Below are positions 55,321 to 63,775 of a stretch of 64,000 nucleotides of DNA, in pieces. Made by a program: the position numbers and the translations under genes. The notes below the pieces were generated by a model. It was not told the DNA's origin and did no database searches. It saw nothing but the letters and a program-made list of their open reading frames with translations. The DNA is from Mycolicibacterium senegalense (GTDB lineage: Bacteria; Actinomycetota; Actinomycetes; Mycobacteriales; Mycobacteriaceae), in assembly GCF_019645875.1 (NCBI RefSeq), contig NZ_CP081000.1, positions 4,402,001-4,466,000 of the forward strand, read 5' to 3'. How positions within the stretch are numbered: position 1 is the first letter of the stretch; the number at the start of each line of letters is the position of its first letter.

Positions 55321-56463
55321 ATGTCCGAATCTGCCACTGAGCTGCAATCCGCAGTTCGCGCTGCGCTTGCCAAGGTGATCGACCCCGAATTGCGGAAGCC
55401 GATCACCGACCTCGGCATGGTCAAGAACATCTCGATCGAGGCCGATCACGGCGTGCACGTCGAGATCTACCTGACCACTGCGGCGTGCCCGAAGAAGAAC
55501 GAGATCGCCGACCTGGTGAAGGCTGCCGTCACCGACGTCCCCGGCACCGGGGCCGTCAAGGTGAGCCTCGACGTGATGAACGACGAGCAGCGTGCCGAGT
55601 TGCGCAAGATGCTGCGCGGCGATTCCCGCGAGCCGGTGATCCCGTTCGCCCAGTCCAACTCCTTGACCCGCGTCTACGCGGTGGCCTCCGGGAAGGGCGG
55701 GGTCGGCAAGTCCAGCGTGACGGTCAACCTGGCCGCCGCGATGGCCGCCCGCGGGCTGACCGTCGGGCTCTTGGACGCAGACATCTACGGGCACTCGGTG
55801 CCGCGGATGATGGGCGTGACCGATCGGCCCACCCAGGTCGACTCGATGATCCTGCCGCCGATCGCCCATGACGTGAAGGTCATCTCGATCGCGATGTTCA
55901 CCCAGGGCAACACCCCGGTGGTGTGGCGCGGGCCGATGCTGCACCGGGCGTTGCAGCAGTTCCTCGCCGACGTGTACTGGGGCGATCTGGACGTACTGCT
56001 GCTGGACCTGCCGCCGGGCACCGGCGATATCGCGATCTCGGTGGCCCAGCTGATCCCGGGCGCCGAGATCCTGGTGGTGACCACTCCCCAGCTGGCCGCG
56101 GCCGAAGTCGCCGAGCGGGCCGGTGCGATCGCCCTGCAGACCCGTCAGCGCATCGCAGGCGTAGTCGAGAACATGTCCGGCCTGACGATGCCCGACGGCT
56201 CCGTCATGCAGCTGTTCGGCGAGGGTGGCGGCCGCCAGGTCGCCGACTCCCTGACCCGCTCGGTGGGCGCCGAGGTGCCACTGCTGGGCCAGGTGCCGCT
56301 GGATCCGGATCTGGTGGCAGCGGGCGACTCCGGGGTTCCGCTGGTGCTGTCGGCTCCCGACTCACCGGCCGGCGCCGAGCTGCGCAAGATCGCCGAAGGA
56401 TTGTCGGCCCGCAAGCGCGGCCTGGCCGGGATGTCGCTGGGCCTGGATACCGCCCGCCGCTAA
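55321..56463 (+). CDS. mrp: Mrp/ApbC family P-loop Fe-S cluster carrier
   Basis: 380 residues. An N-terminal MIP18/PaaD-like domain (about 1-95) is fused to the ParA-like P-loop ATPase, with deviant Walker A GKGGVGKSS near residue 125, LDADIYG and LPPGTGD. Mrp proteins hold or deliver iron-sulfur clusters to apoproteins. The usual CxxC near the C-terminus of Ind1/Nbp35-type proteins is absent; the visible ENMSGLTMPDG loop instead lacks the pair of Cys, so cluster handling by this copy is uncertain. It matches Rv1229c. It converges with tatB by 4 bp. Confidence 0.92.
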   Translation: MSESATELQSAVRAALAKVIDPELRKPITDLGMVKNISIEADHGVHVEIYLTTAACPKKNEIADLVKAAVTDVPGTGAVKVSLDVMNDEQRAELRKMLRGDSREPVIPFAQSNSLTRVYAVASGKGGVGKSSVTVNLAAAMAARGLTVGLLDADIYGHSVPRMMGVTDRPTQVDSMILPPIAHDVKVISIAMFTQGNTPVVWRGPMLHRALQQFLADVYWGDLDVLLLDLPPGTGDIAISVAQLIPGAEILVVTTPQLAAAEVAERAGAIALQTRQRIAGVVENMSGLTMPDGSVMQLFGEGGGRQVADSLTRSVGAEVPLLGQVPLDPDLVAAGDSGVPLVLSAPDSPAGAELRKIAEGLSARKRGLAGMSLGLDTARR

Positions 56464-56864
56464 GTCGCGTCGGGATCGAACGTCGTGCCGGTGGGCTTGT
56501 CCGCCGGCTTGGCGGCGATGTCACCGGCGGGCTTGTCGCCGGGCACCGAGGGCTGCTGATTCTGGCGGTCGTCGAAAGCGCCGGTCAGGAATGAATCGTC
56601 ACCGTCGAGTAAGTGCTTGGTGATCGCCGCGCGCGGCGTCATGCCGCGCAGCTTCTGCAAGTCGGCCAGCGGCTGCCGGAGATCGTCGAACTCCGGCCCG
56701 AGGTCCTGACGCAGTTGGTTGGTGGCGCCGCTGACGTAGTCACGTGCCTGCCGCAGCGCACCGGAGGTCCAGCGGATGGCACCGGGCAGGCGCTCGGGCC
56801 CCAGGATCACCAGCCCGGCGATCACCAGGACCAGCATCTCTCCCCACCCGATGTTGCCGAACAT
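56460..56864 (-). CDS. tatB: Twin-arginine translocase subunit TatB
   Basis: 134 residues. The N-terminal membrane helix has GWGEMLVLVIAGLVILGPERLP with the conserved Glu and the FGP/LGPERLP hinge, then an amphipathic helix (ALRQARDYVSGATNQLRQDLG) and a flexible Pro/Lys/Asp tail. TatB forms the receptor for folded twin-arginine precursors with TatC, encoded elsewhere. It lies 2 bp after htrA in the sigE-rseA-htrA-tatB set, as in M. tuberculosis (Rv1221-Rv1224). Confidence 0.93.
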   Translation of the reverse strand: MFGNIGWGEMLVLVIAGLVILGPERLPGAIRWTSGALRQARDYVSGATNQLRQDLGPEFDDLRQPLADLQKLRGMTPRAAITKHLLDGDDSFLTGAFDDRQNQQPSVPGDKPAGDIAAKPADKPTGTTFDPDAT

Positions 56865-56866
56865 CG

Positions 56867-58363
56867 CTACTGCGCTTTTTGATCGTCGCCGATGGGCGTG
56901 ACCATGAATGTCATGGGCCGCCCGTCGCGGAGCACCTCGATCGGGGCTTCCTGCCCGATCTTGAGTTGACGCACCGCGACCACCATCTCATCGGCGTCGG
57001 CGACCTTGCGGTCCCCGACCTTGACCACCACGTCGTTCTCCAGGATCCCGGCCTTCTCGGCCGGCCCACCGGCGTTGACGTTACGAACCTGGGCGCCGGA
57101 GGCGACGCTGTTGCTGACCGTGACGGCGCTGAGCAGCAGCGTCGGATGCGCGACCTTGCCGTCCTTGATCAGGTTCTCGACAACCTGCTTGACCTCGTTG
57201 ACCGGGATCGCGAAGCCGAGACCACTGGCGCTGTCCGACAAGGACTTTCCTGCCGTGTTGATCCCGATCACCTCGGACGACATGTTGATCAGCGGGCCAC
57301 CCGAGTTGCCGTGGTTGATCGAGGCGTCGGTCTGCAGCCCGTCGATCACGGTGTCGGTGTCGGAGCCTTCACCCGACAGCGGCACCGGCCGGTGCAGCGC
57401 GCTGATGATGCCGTGGGTGACCGTGCTGCGCAGCCCCAGCGGGGCGCCGGCGGCGATCACTTCCTCACCGACCCGCACCTTCTCGGAGTCACCCATCCGC
57501 GCCACGACGAGGTTGTCGACGTTGTCGACCTTGAGCACCGCCAGGTCGGTCTTGGGGTCGCGGCCGACGAGGTTGGCCGGCACCTCCTTGCCGTCGTTGA
57601 ACACGACGGTGATCTGGTAGTCCGCGGGCTTGCTCGCCGCGTCGGAGATCACGTGGTTGTTGGTGACGACGTAGCCCTTGCCGTCGACGACCACACCGGA
57701 ACCCTGCGAGCCCTCGGTCTTGCTCTTGGCCTCGATCGTCACCACCGAGTCCTCGACTGCCGAGGCGACCGTGGCGAACCGACCGGCGTCGGGGGACGGA
57801 AGGTCGCCCGTCTCCAGCGTCACCTTGGAGGTGGTGAAGGCCTGCACGGTGCCCGCGGTCTTCTGCCCGACCCAGCCGCCGACGAACGCGATGAGCCCGG
57901 CGACGATCAAGAGGATGAAGATCGACGGCCAGGACACCCGGCCGCCGAACAGCACCTCGCGCGCGCCCAGCTTGCCGATCGGGGCCGCCGCCACCACCGG
58001 CGCGGCCGGCGCCTGCGCGGGGGTACCCAATGCGGGGATGGCCCCCGGGTCGCGCCAGGGGTCGTCGAAATCGTCGTCCCCGACGTTCTTCTCGGCCTCC
58101 ATCGCGCCGGCGTCGGTCGGGTGGCGTTGCAGGGAGTCCGTAGCTCCGCCGGGCCGGCCGAACGCCTCGGCCAGCACGGGATCGGGCGGTTGGTCCTTGG
58201 GCGCGTACTCGCCCTGATCCTGGTACTTCTCAGCACCCTGGAACGAGCCTTCGACGCCGTCGGGGCGCCCGAACGTGCGTTGTGACAACTGGTCGACGGG
58301 TGGGCGCTCGACAGGGCGCGGTTCCAGACGACCGCTCTCGTCGGACTGGTCCTGATTGGTCAC
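56867..58363 (-). CDS. htrA: HtrA family membrane serine protease
   Basis: 498 residues. A long acidic/Pro-rich cytosolic arm (1-140), one membrane helix (146-163), the trypsin-like domain with H237 in TNNHVIS, D273 in KTDLAVL and S354 in HGNSGGPL, then one PDZ domain (about 405-490). The protease acts in the periplasm-like space on misfolded proteins. It lies in the sigE-rseA-htrA-tatB order. GTG 58363 is the start. A 78-bp gap separates it from rseA. Confidence 0.95.
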   Translation of the reverse strand: MTNQDQSDESGRLEPRPVERPPVDQLSQRTFGRPDGVEGSFQGAEKYQDQGEYAPKDQPPDPVLAEAFGRPGGATDSLQRHPTDAGAMEAEKNVGDDDFDDPWRDPGAIPALGTPAQAPAAPVVAAAPIGKLGAREVLFGGRVSWPSIFILLIVAGLIAFVGGWVGQKTAGTVQAFTTSKVTLETGDLPSPDAGRFATVASAVEDSVVTIEAKSKTEGSQGSGVVVDGKGYVVTNNHVISDAASKPADYQITVVFNDGKEVPANLVGRDPKTDLAVLKVDNVDNLVVARMGDSEKVRVGEEVIAAGAPLGLRSTVTHGIISALHRPVPLSGEGSDTDTVIDGLQTDASINHGNSGGPLINMSSEVIGINTAGKSLSDSASGLGFAIPVNEVKQVVENLIKDGKVAHPTLLLSAVTVSNSVASGAQVRNVNAGGPAEKAGILENDVVVKVGDRKVADADEMVVAVRQLKIGQEAPIEVLRDGRPMTFMVTPIGDDQKAQ

Positions 58364-58441
58364 CGGTGTTTCACTCTCTATCGGAGCGCCCCGCCCCAGC
58401 CGGATAGGCCGACGCCGGTCACTGATCGCCTTGTATGCAGC

Positions 58442-58840
58442 CTACCGGCGCTTACGCCGGCTCCGCGTCGGGTCATCAGCGAACGGGGGCTGCTCATCGA
58501 CGTCGGCCGAAGGCTGTGGGCTGTGGTGCGGTATCTGCGACAACAGGCCCAGCAGGGAATTCGGAATGGCTATCGGACAGGAGTCCCGCAATGCGGCCCG
58601 GGCCTGACTCTGGGCGTCGACCTCGGCTGCGCAATCCGGGCACAGAGACAAATGGTGTGCGGCCCGCAGATGGGCGCTCATCCGCAGCTCACCGTCGACG
58701 AAGGCCGCGATGGCCTCGATCGACAGGTGCTCGGTGGAACCGAACTGGCGCGGTGCGCCGATGGGGGCGTCGCTCTGCGAGGCGAACTGCGCAGGCAACC
58801 AGGAAAATGCCCGACGGAACACATGTCCCGGGTCGACCAT
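58442..58840 (-). CDS. rseA: SigE anti-sigma factor RseA
   Basis: 132 residues. The zinc anti-sigma (ZAS) motif is H63-x3-C67-x2-C70 within AHHLSLCPDCAAEV, preceded by the helix that wraps the sigma factor (HLSIEAIAAFVDGELR). A basic RSRRKRR tail ends the chain. No membrane helix, as in M. tuberculosis RseA, which is cytosolic, redox-sensitive and degraded after PknB phosphorylation. ATG 58840 is chosen because AGGAG lies 8-9 bp upstream. It is 77 bp downstream of sigE on the same strand. Confidence 0.93.
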   Translation of the reverse strand: MVDPGHVFRRAFSWLPAQFASQSDAPIGAPRQFGSTEHLSIEAIAAFVDGELRMSAHLRAAHHLSLCPDCAAEVDAQSQARAALRDSCPIAIPNSLLGLLSQIPHHSPQPSADVDEQPPFADDPTRSRRKRR

Positions 58841-58917
58841 CACCCAGCTCCTCTCACCGCGCCCAAATGTCCTGCCCCGAATGTAGCGCGACCGGGCGCG
58901 CCGAACACCAACCACCG

Positions 58918-59697
58918 CTAGGCGGATTTGGCGGTTTCCGGCGAGTTCTTCGCCAGATAGTCACGCAAGGCCTGCCGACCGCGGTGAATGCGGCTGCGCA
59001 CGGTGCCGAGCTTCACACCCAGCGTGGCGCCGATTTCCTCATAGGACAGACCCTCGATGTCACACAGGACCACCGCGGCGCGGAACTCCGGCGCCAGTGA
59101 GTCCAGAGCCGCCTGAAGATCGGCCCCCAGCCGCGAGTCGTGGTAGATCTGCTCGGGGTTCGGATCGTCGGCCGGCACCCGGTCGTAGTCCTCGGGCAGC
59201 GCTTCCATGCGGATGCGGCCACGACGACGGACCATGTCCAAGAACAGGTTGGTGGTGATGCGGTGCAACCACCCCTCGAAGGTTCCGGGCTGGTAGTTCT
59301 GCACCGAGCGGAACACCCGGATGAAGGTCTCCTGAGTCAGGTCCTCGGCGTCGTGCTGGTTACCCGAGAGCCGATAGGCCAGCCGGTAGACCCGGTCGGC
59401 GTGTTGGCGCACCAGCTCGTCCCAGGACGGCATCGCGGCCTGATCGCCGGTGGCGTCGAAAACCGCCGTACCGGTCAACTCGTCGGAAGGCTCCACCCAT
59501 TCGCCGGTGGTGAACTGCTCCAGATGGGCCATGGTCACCGGGGCGGCCTGGGGCGCGGGGTTGGCGGTAACAGCGGTGGTGCTCGTCGGATCCTCCTGAT
59601 CACAGATTTCACTCAGCTCAACACGACTGATGACTTCGTTATTCCGATTGCTGTCCTGGTTGTGCTGGGCGGTGCGCCAGCGGGCGCCGTGTTCCAT
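58918..59697 (-). CDS. sigE: ECF sigma factor SigE
   Basis: 259 residues from ATG 59697. Sigma region 2 spans about 90-160 (DRVYRLAYRLSGNQHDAEDLTQETF, then FRSVQNYQPGTFEGWLHRITT) and region 4 spans about 190-245 (LSYEEIGATLGVKLGTVRSRIHRGR). The N-terminal 85 residues are a variable extension, as in M. tuberculosis. The core agrees residue by residue with Rv1221. SigE controls surface and heat-shock stress genes, including its own operon. Internal starts such as ATG 59532 could give a 204-residue form from the internal promoter. Confidence 0.95.
   Translation of the reverse strand: MEHGARWRTAQHNQDSNRNNEVISRVELSEICDQEDPTSTTAVTANPAPQAAPVTMAHLEQFTTGEWVEPSDELTGTAVFDATGDQAAMPSWDELVRQHADRVYRLAYRLSGNQHDAEDLTQETFIRVFRSVQNYQPGTFEGWLHRITTNLFLDMVRRRGRIRMEALPEDYDRVPADDPNPEQIYHDSRLGADLQAALDSLAPEFRAAVVLCDIEGLSYEEIGATLGVKLGTVRSRIHRGRQALRDYLAKNSPETAKSA
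59620..59645 (-). promoter_or_regulatory. SigH/SigE-type promoter inside the 5' part of sigE
   Basis: GGAATA (59645-59640) and GTT (59622-59620, in GTGTTG) are 17 bp apart on the minus strand, close to the GGAAY-N16-18-GTT pattern of SigE/SigH-dependent promoters. It lies about 50 bp downstream of ATG 59697, like the SigH-dependent promoter described for M. tuberculosis sigE. Confidence 0.45.
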
Positions 59698-59859
59698 GCC
59701 AGTACCGTTCCCGATCCCGGTGTGGCAGGCATATGAGCAATCTGAACTTTCCCTGAGAAAGCCGACGATACGTCGGGTTACCTGCAAGAACCAGCGAATT
59801 TCGAGCCGTGATACCCGCCACCCACGGGCGTGTCGCCTCGGCGCCTCGGGGGTCTGGCT

Positions 59860-59865
59860 TACGCT
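59860..59865 (+). promoter_or_regulatory. Leaderless-type -10 of the O-methyltransferase gene
   Basis: TACGCT ends 6 bp before ATG 59872. Confidence 0.45.
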
Positions 59866-59871
59866 GCGGGC

Positions 59872-60516
59872 ATGGTCAGCTCCAACCCCGGTCGCACCGA
59901 GGCGATCGTCACGCACGCCGAACGGTCGATCTCCGAGGACGAGATCGTCGCGGCTGCGCGCGAGCGGGCCGAGGAACTCGGCGCGGGTGCGGTCACCCCG
60001 GCGGTGGGCGCGTTGCTCAGTGTGCTCGCGCGCCTCACCGGCGGCCGGGCGGTCGTCGAAGTCGGCACCGGCGCCGGTGTCAGCGGGCTGTGGCTGTTGT
60101 CCGGAATGAGCGACGACGGCGTGCTGACCACCATCGACGTCGAACCCGAGCACCAGCGCATCGCCAAACAGGGCTTCAACGAGGCCGGCGTCGGCCCCGG
60201 ACGTACGCGCCTGATCAGCGGACGCGCCCAGGAGGTGCTGACCCGGCTGGCCGACGAGTCCTACGACCTGGTGTTCATCGACGCCGAGCCGATCGACCAA
60301 CCGCAGTTCGTGGCCGAGGGGGTACGTCTTCTGCGTCCCGGCGGTGCGATCGTGTTGCACCGGGCCGCGCTGGGTGGCCGGGCCGGTGACGCCTCGGCCA
60401 ACGATGCCGAGGTCAGCGCCGTGCGCGAGGCGGCCCGGTTGATCGCCGAGGACGACCGGCTCACCCCGGTGCTGATCCCGTTGGGTGACGGCCTGCTCGC
60501 CGCCGCCCGCGACTGA
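59872..60516 (+). CDS. Class I SAM-dependent O-methyltransferase (Rv1220c-like)
   Basis: 214 residues. SAM motif I is VVEVGTGAGVSGLWLL (about 62-77), with acidic TIDVEPEHQ next and LVFIDAEPIDQP as motif III region. The VLHRAALGG C-terminal strand matches the O-methyltransferase-3 (COMT-like) group. Acceptor is unknown. As in M. tuberculosis it is divergent from sigE (Rv1220c/Rv1221). ATG 59872 is selected over GTG 59830 because TACGCT stands at leaderless distance. Confidence 0.9.
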   Translation: MVSSNPGRTEAIVTHAERSISEDEIVAAARERAEELGAGAVTPAVGALLSVLARLTGGRAVVEVGTGAGVSGLWLLSGMSDDGVLTTIDVEPEHQRIAKQGFNEAGVGPGRTRLISGRAQEVLTRLADESYDLVFIDAEPIDQPQFVAEGVRLLRPGGAIVLHRAALGGRAGDASANDAEVSAVREAARLIAEDDRLTPVLIPLGDGLLAAARD

Positions 60517-60576
60517 CTTCCCCCGCGCTTCCCTCGCGCGACCCAAATTTTGACGGATTCCTGACGGGGTAACCCC

Positions 60577-60623
60577 TTGACCGCCGACTGAACGGCTGTT
60601 TAGCGTATTAAACATGCGTTCAG
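60577..60623 (+). promoter_or_regulatory. raaS promoter with long nested palindromic operator
   Basis: TTGACC (60577-60582), 18 bp, TAGCGT (60601-60606), then ATG 60614 seven bp later. A symmetric operator of 36 bp (60588-60623) has outer arms CTGAACG/CGTTCAG and inner arms GTTTA/TAAAC about one centre, spanning the -10 and the start codon. It is the probable TetR (RaaS) site. Confidence 0.75.
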
Positions 60624-61279
60624 TCGATGATCGAACAGCGATGGCCCGGATTCGCGACGCCGCGATCGCGCAGTACGGGCAGCACGGATTCAGCGTGGGG
60701 CTGCGGAGCATCGCCGAGGCCGCCGGTGTCAGCGCCGCCTTGGTGATCCACCACTTCGGCTCCAAGGAAGGCCTGCGCAAAGCGTGTGACGCCCACGTGG
60801 CCGAGGTGGTGCGCGAAGCCAAGACCGAGTCGATGCAGAGCAGCGACCCCGCGACCTGGATGGCTCAGATGGCCGAGATCGAGTCCTACGCGCCACTGAT
60901 GGCCTATCTGGTCCGCAGCATGCAGTCCGGCAGCGAGCTGGCCAAGACGTTCTGGCGCACCATGGTCGACAACGCCGAGGAGTACCTGCAGGAGGGTGTT
61001 CGCACCGGGATGCTCAAACCCAGCCGCGACCCACGGGCCCGGGCCAGGTTCATGGCGATCTGCAGCGGCGGCGGCTTCCTGCTGTACCTGCAGATGCACG
61101 ACGACCCGACCGATCTGCGTCGCGTGTTACGCGATTACGGCGACGACATGATGCTGCCCGCCCTCGAGCTCTACACCGAGGGCCTCATGGCCGACTCGAC
61201 CATGTACGAGACGTTCCTGCAGCAACGCGAACAAGGCATCCCGTTCAGTTCAGCCACCGAGAGCAAGGAGCCGGCGTGA
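60614..61279 (+). CDS. raaS: TetR family regulator RaaS (Rv1219c-like)
   Basis: 221 residues. The N-terminal helix-turn-helix reads LRSIAEAAGVSAALVIHHFGSK (about residues 31-52). The ligand domain follows, with FWRTMVDNAEEYLQEGVRTG and a Met-rich segment. RaaS of M. tuberculosis (Rv1219c) represses the Rv1218c-Rv1217c efflux system and is required for survival under antimicrobials. Here the ATPase and permease genes follow with 4-bp overlaps. The operator overlaps its own start codon. It begins leaderless with ATG 60614. Confidence 0.93.
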   Translation: MRSVDDRTAMARIRDAAIAQYGQHGFSVGLRSIAEAAGVSAALVIHHFGSKEGLRKACDAHVAEVVREAKTESMQSSDPATWMAQMAEIESYAPLMAYLVRSMQSGSELAKTFWRTMVDNAEEYLQEGVRTGMLKPSRDPRARARFMAICSGGGFLLYLQMHDDPTDLRRVLRDYGDDMMLPALELYTEGLMADSTMYETFLQQREQGIPFSSATESKEPA

Positions 61280-62169
61280 ACAAGACCGTCGAAATCCGCG
61301 GATTGACAAAGTCTTTCGGGCACACCAAAGCTCTCGACGGACTCAACCTCACCGTATCCCCTGGCGACGTCACCGGGTTCCTCGGACCCAACGGCTCGGG
61401 CAAGTCGACCACGATCCGGGTGCTGCTGGGGCTACTGCGGGCAGACGGGGGCAGCGTGCGCCTGCTGGGTGGCGACCCGTGGCGCGACGCGGTCGCCCTG
61501 CACCGACGAATCGCCTATGTCCCCGGCGATGTCACGTTGTGGCCCAACCTGACCGGCATGCAGGCGATCGACTTCCTGTGCCGACTGCGCGGCAACGGTG
61601 TCGACACTCGACGCCGCGACGACCTCATAGACCGGTTCGAGCTGGACCCCGACAAGAAAGCCCGCACCTACTCCAAGGGCAACCGGCAGAAGGTAGCCAT
61701 CGTCGCGGCGTTCAGCTGCCACGCCGAGCTCTACATTCTCGACGAGCCGACCTCAGGGCTGGACCCGTTGATGGAGAAGGCGTTCCAGCAGTGCGTGGCA
61801 GAGGTCGCCGCCCAGGGTGCCGCAGTCCTGCTGTCCAGCCACATCCTGGCCGAGGTGGAAAAGCTGTGCGACAACGTGACGATCATCCGCTCCGGACGCA
61901 CGGTACGTTCCGGGACGCTGGCCGAATTGCGGCATCTGATGCGCACCAAGGTCGTCGCGCGCACCCGCTCCGATGGTCAGGAACTGCAGCACACGCCCTA
62001 CGTTCACGACTTCACCACCCGTGACGGCGCCGTGAGCTTCTCGGTGGACCGCAACGACATCGAGTTCGCTTTGGAACACCTCACCGACCTCGGGATCGAA
62101 GACCTCACCGTCACACCGGCATCCCTTGAGGACATGTTCCTCCGCGAGTATCAGCGGGCCGGGCGATGA
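61276..62169 (+). CDS. ABC exporter ATPase (Rv1218c-like)
   Basis: 297 residues. Walker A GPNGSGKST (about 38-46), degenerate signature YSKGNRQKV, Walker B YILDEPTSG, and the switch His in LLSSHILAE. The C-terminal 80 residues (RTKVVARTRSDG and later) form a domain common in ABC-2 drug exporters. With the next gene it forms a two-component multidrug exporter; Rv1217c-Rv1218c exports several drug classes in M. tuberculosis. GTG 61276 overlaps the raaS stop by 4 bp. Confidence 0.93.
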   Translation: MNKTVEIRGLTKSFGHTKALDGLNLTVSPGDVTGFLGPNGSGKSTTIRVLLGLLRADGGSVRLLGGDPWRDAVALHRRIAYVPGDVTLWPNLTGMQAIDFLCRLRGNGVDTRRRDDLIDRFELDPDKKARTYSKGNRQKVAIVAAFSCHAELYILDEPTSGLDPLMEKAFQQCVAEVAAQGAAVLLSSHILAEVEKLCDNVTIIRSGRTVRSGTLAELRHLMRTKVVARTRSDGQELQHTPYVHDFTTRDGAVSFSVDRNDIEFALEHLTDLGIEDLTVTPASLEDMFLREYQRAGR

Positions 62170-63755
62170 CAGCCACCACTGCGCCGACCGCGGCCTTTAC
62201 CGGTACCGCCATCCTGTTGCGCCTGGCGCTGCGCCGGGACCGGGTACGGCTCGGCGTGTGGATCGCGTCGCTGACCCTGATGATGGCCTACGCGCCCAAC
62301 GCGATTCGCTTGGCTTACCCGGGCGAAGAGCAGCGACTGGCCCGGGTCAACCTGCTCAAGACTCCGGCCGGCATGATGCTCGGCGGGCCCATGTTCGGCG
62401 TCAACGAGACCGACCTCGGCGTGATGATGGCCAACGAGCTGACCCTCACTCTGACCGTCGCGACCTCGATCCTGGCGGTCCTCACCGTGATTCGCCACAC
62501 CCGCGCCGAAGAGGAGAACGGCAGCGCCGAGCTGGTGCTCTCCTCGGTGGTGGGCCGCTACGCACGGACCGCCGCTGCGCTCGTGCTGGTCGGTGGGCTC
62601 AATGCCGTTCTCGCACTCACCATGACCCTGGCCATGGCGGCCACCGGCTTCGCGGTACTCGACACCGCCGCCATGTGCCTGGGTATCACGGGAGTGGCCA
62701 TGGTGTTCGGTGCGGTCGCCGCCGTAACCGCACAACTGTGGCGGCAGGCGCGCACCGCATCGGGCGCGGCGCTGGCGTCGCTCGCGCTGGCCGCGCTGGT
62801 GCGCGGGGCCGGTGATGTCATCGACAACTCGGGCAGCGCGCTGAGCTGGTTCTCCCCGATCGCCTGGGCACAACAGATGCGGCCGTTCGTCAGCCTGCGC
62901 TGGTGGCCCTTCGGCTTGTTGGTCATCCTGGCTGTCGCGCTGATGGCGATCGCGGCGGTGCTGGAGCGGCGTCGCCAATACGACGCGGGCACCATCGCGT
63001 CGGCAGGCGAAAAGCCCGATGCGACAACGATTACCGGCCCGCTGCGGCTGCAGCTGACGCTGCAGCGCGGTCAAACGATCGGCTGGGCCGTCGGCCTGTT
63101 CGCGGCCGGCCTGGTGTTCGGTTCGATGACGAAGGCGCTGCTGGACGCGGCCAAAACCAACGACTTGATCGCCCGGTTGCTCTCCACGACCGGCAATGAG
63201 GGCATCTATACCACCATGACGCAGTTCCTGGCCGCGGCGGCCTGCGCCTATGTCGCCGCCGCGGTGCTACGGGTCTACGCCGACGAGCAGAACGGTCTGG
63301 GCGAGCCGGTGCTGGCCGGTTCGGTGTCGCGCCGGCGCTGGCTGTTGGGCGCGGTGTGCTGCGCCTTGGCGGGGGCGGCGGTGCTGATGTTCTGCGCCGG
63401 GCTGGGCAACGGTCTGGGTGCCGGGCTGACATTGGGCGAGCCGGGAACCATCGTCCGCCTCACCCTGTCCGCGCTGGCGTATCTGCCCGCGCTGGCCGTG
63501 GTGGCCGCGATCGCGGCACTGGCCGTGGCTCTACGCGCACCCTGGATCGCCTGGCTCACGGTCACATTCGTGATCACCGCGCTGTATCTCGGAGCGCTGC
63601 TGCGGCTACCGCGCTGGCTGATCGAGTTGTCGCCCGTGGGGCAGACGACTGTGCCCAGCGACTTCCCGGCCGTGGCGCTGATCGTGATGCTCGTGGTGGC
63701 AACGGCTTTGGCTGTCATCGCGGGGTGGATCTACCGAAATCGAGACGCGGTCTGA
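62166..63755 (+). CDS. ABC exporter permease (Rv1217c-like)
   Basis: 529 residues, about 12 membrane helices in two related halves (each with one ABC-2-like six-helix group). Seen are ATGTAILLRLALRRDRVRLG at the start, GPMFGVNETDLGVMMANE, and a second copy of the RLQLTLQRGQTIGWAVGLFAAG motif near residue 295. The double-length permease partners the ATPase encoded immediately upstream (ATGA overlap). The raaS-ATPase-permease unit is a single transcript. It ends 20 bp before the last gene. Confidence 0.9.
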   Translation: MTATTAPTAAFTGTAILLRLALRRDRVRLGVWIASLTLMMAYAPNAIRLAYPGEEQRLARVNLLKTPAGMMLGGPMFGVNETDLGVMMANELTLTLTVATSILAVLTVIRHTRAEEENGSAELVLSSVVGRYARTAAALVLVGGLNAVLALTMTLAMAATGFAVLDTAAMCLGITGVAMVFGAVAAVTAQLWRQARTASGAALASLALAALVRGAGDVIDNSGSALSWFSPIAWAQQMRPFVSLRWWPFGLLVILAVALMAIAAVLERRRQYDAGTIASAGEKPDATTITGPLRLQLTLQRGQTIGWAVGLFAAGLVFGSMTKALLDAAKTNDLIARLLSTTGNEGIYTTMTQFLAAAACAYVAAAVLRVYADEQNGLGEPVLAGSVSRRRWLLGAVCCALAGAAVLMFCAGLGNGLGAGLTLGEPGTIVRLTLSALAYLPALAVVAAIAALAVALRAPWIAWLTVTFVITALYLGALLRLPRWLIELSPVGQTTVPSDFPAVALIVMLVVATALAVIAGWIYRNRDAV

Positions 63756-63775
63756 ACTGAAACAGGAGGAAGCTG

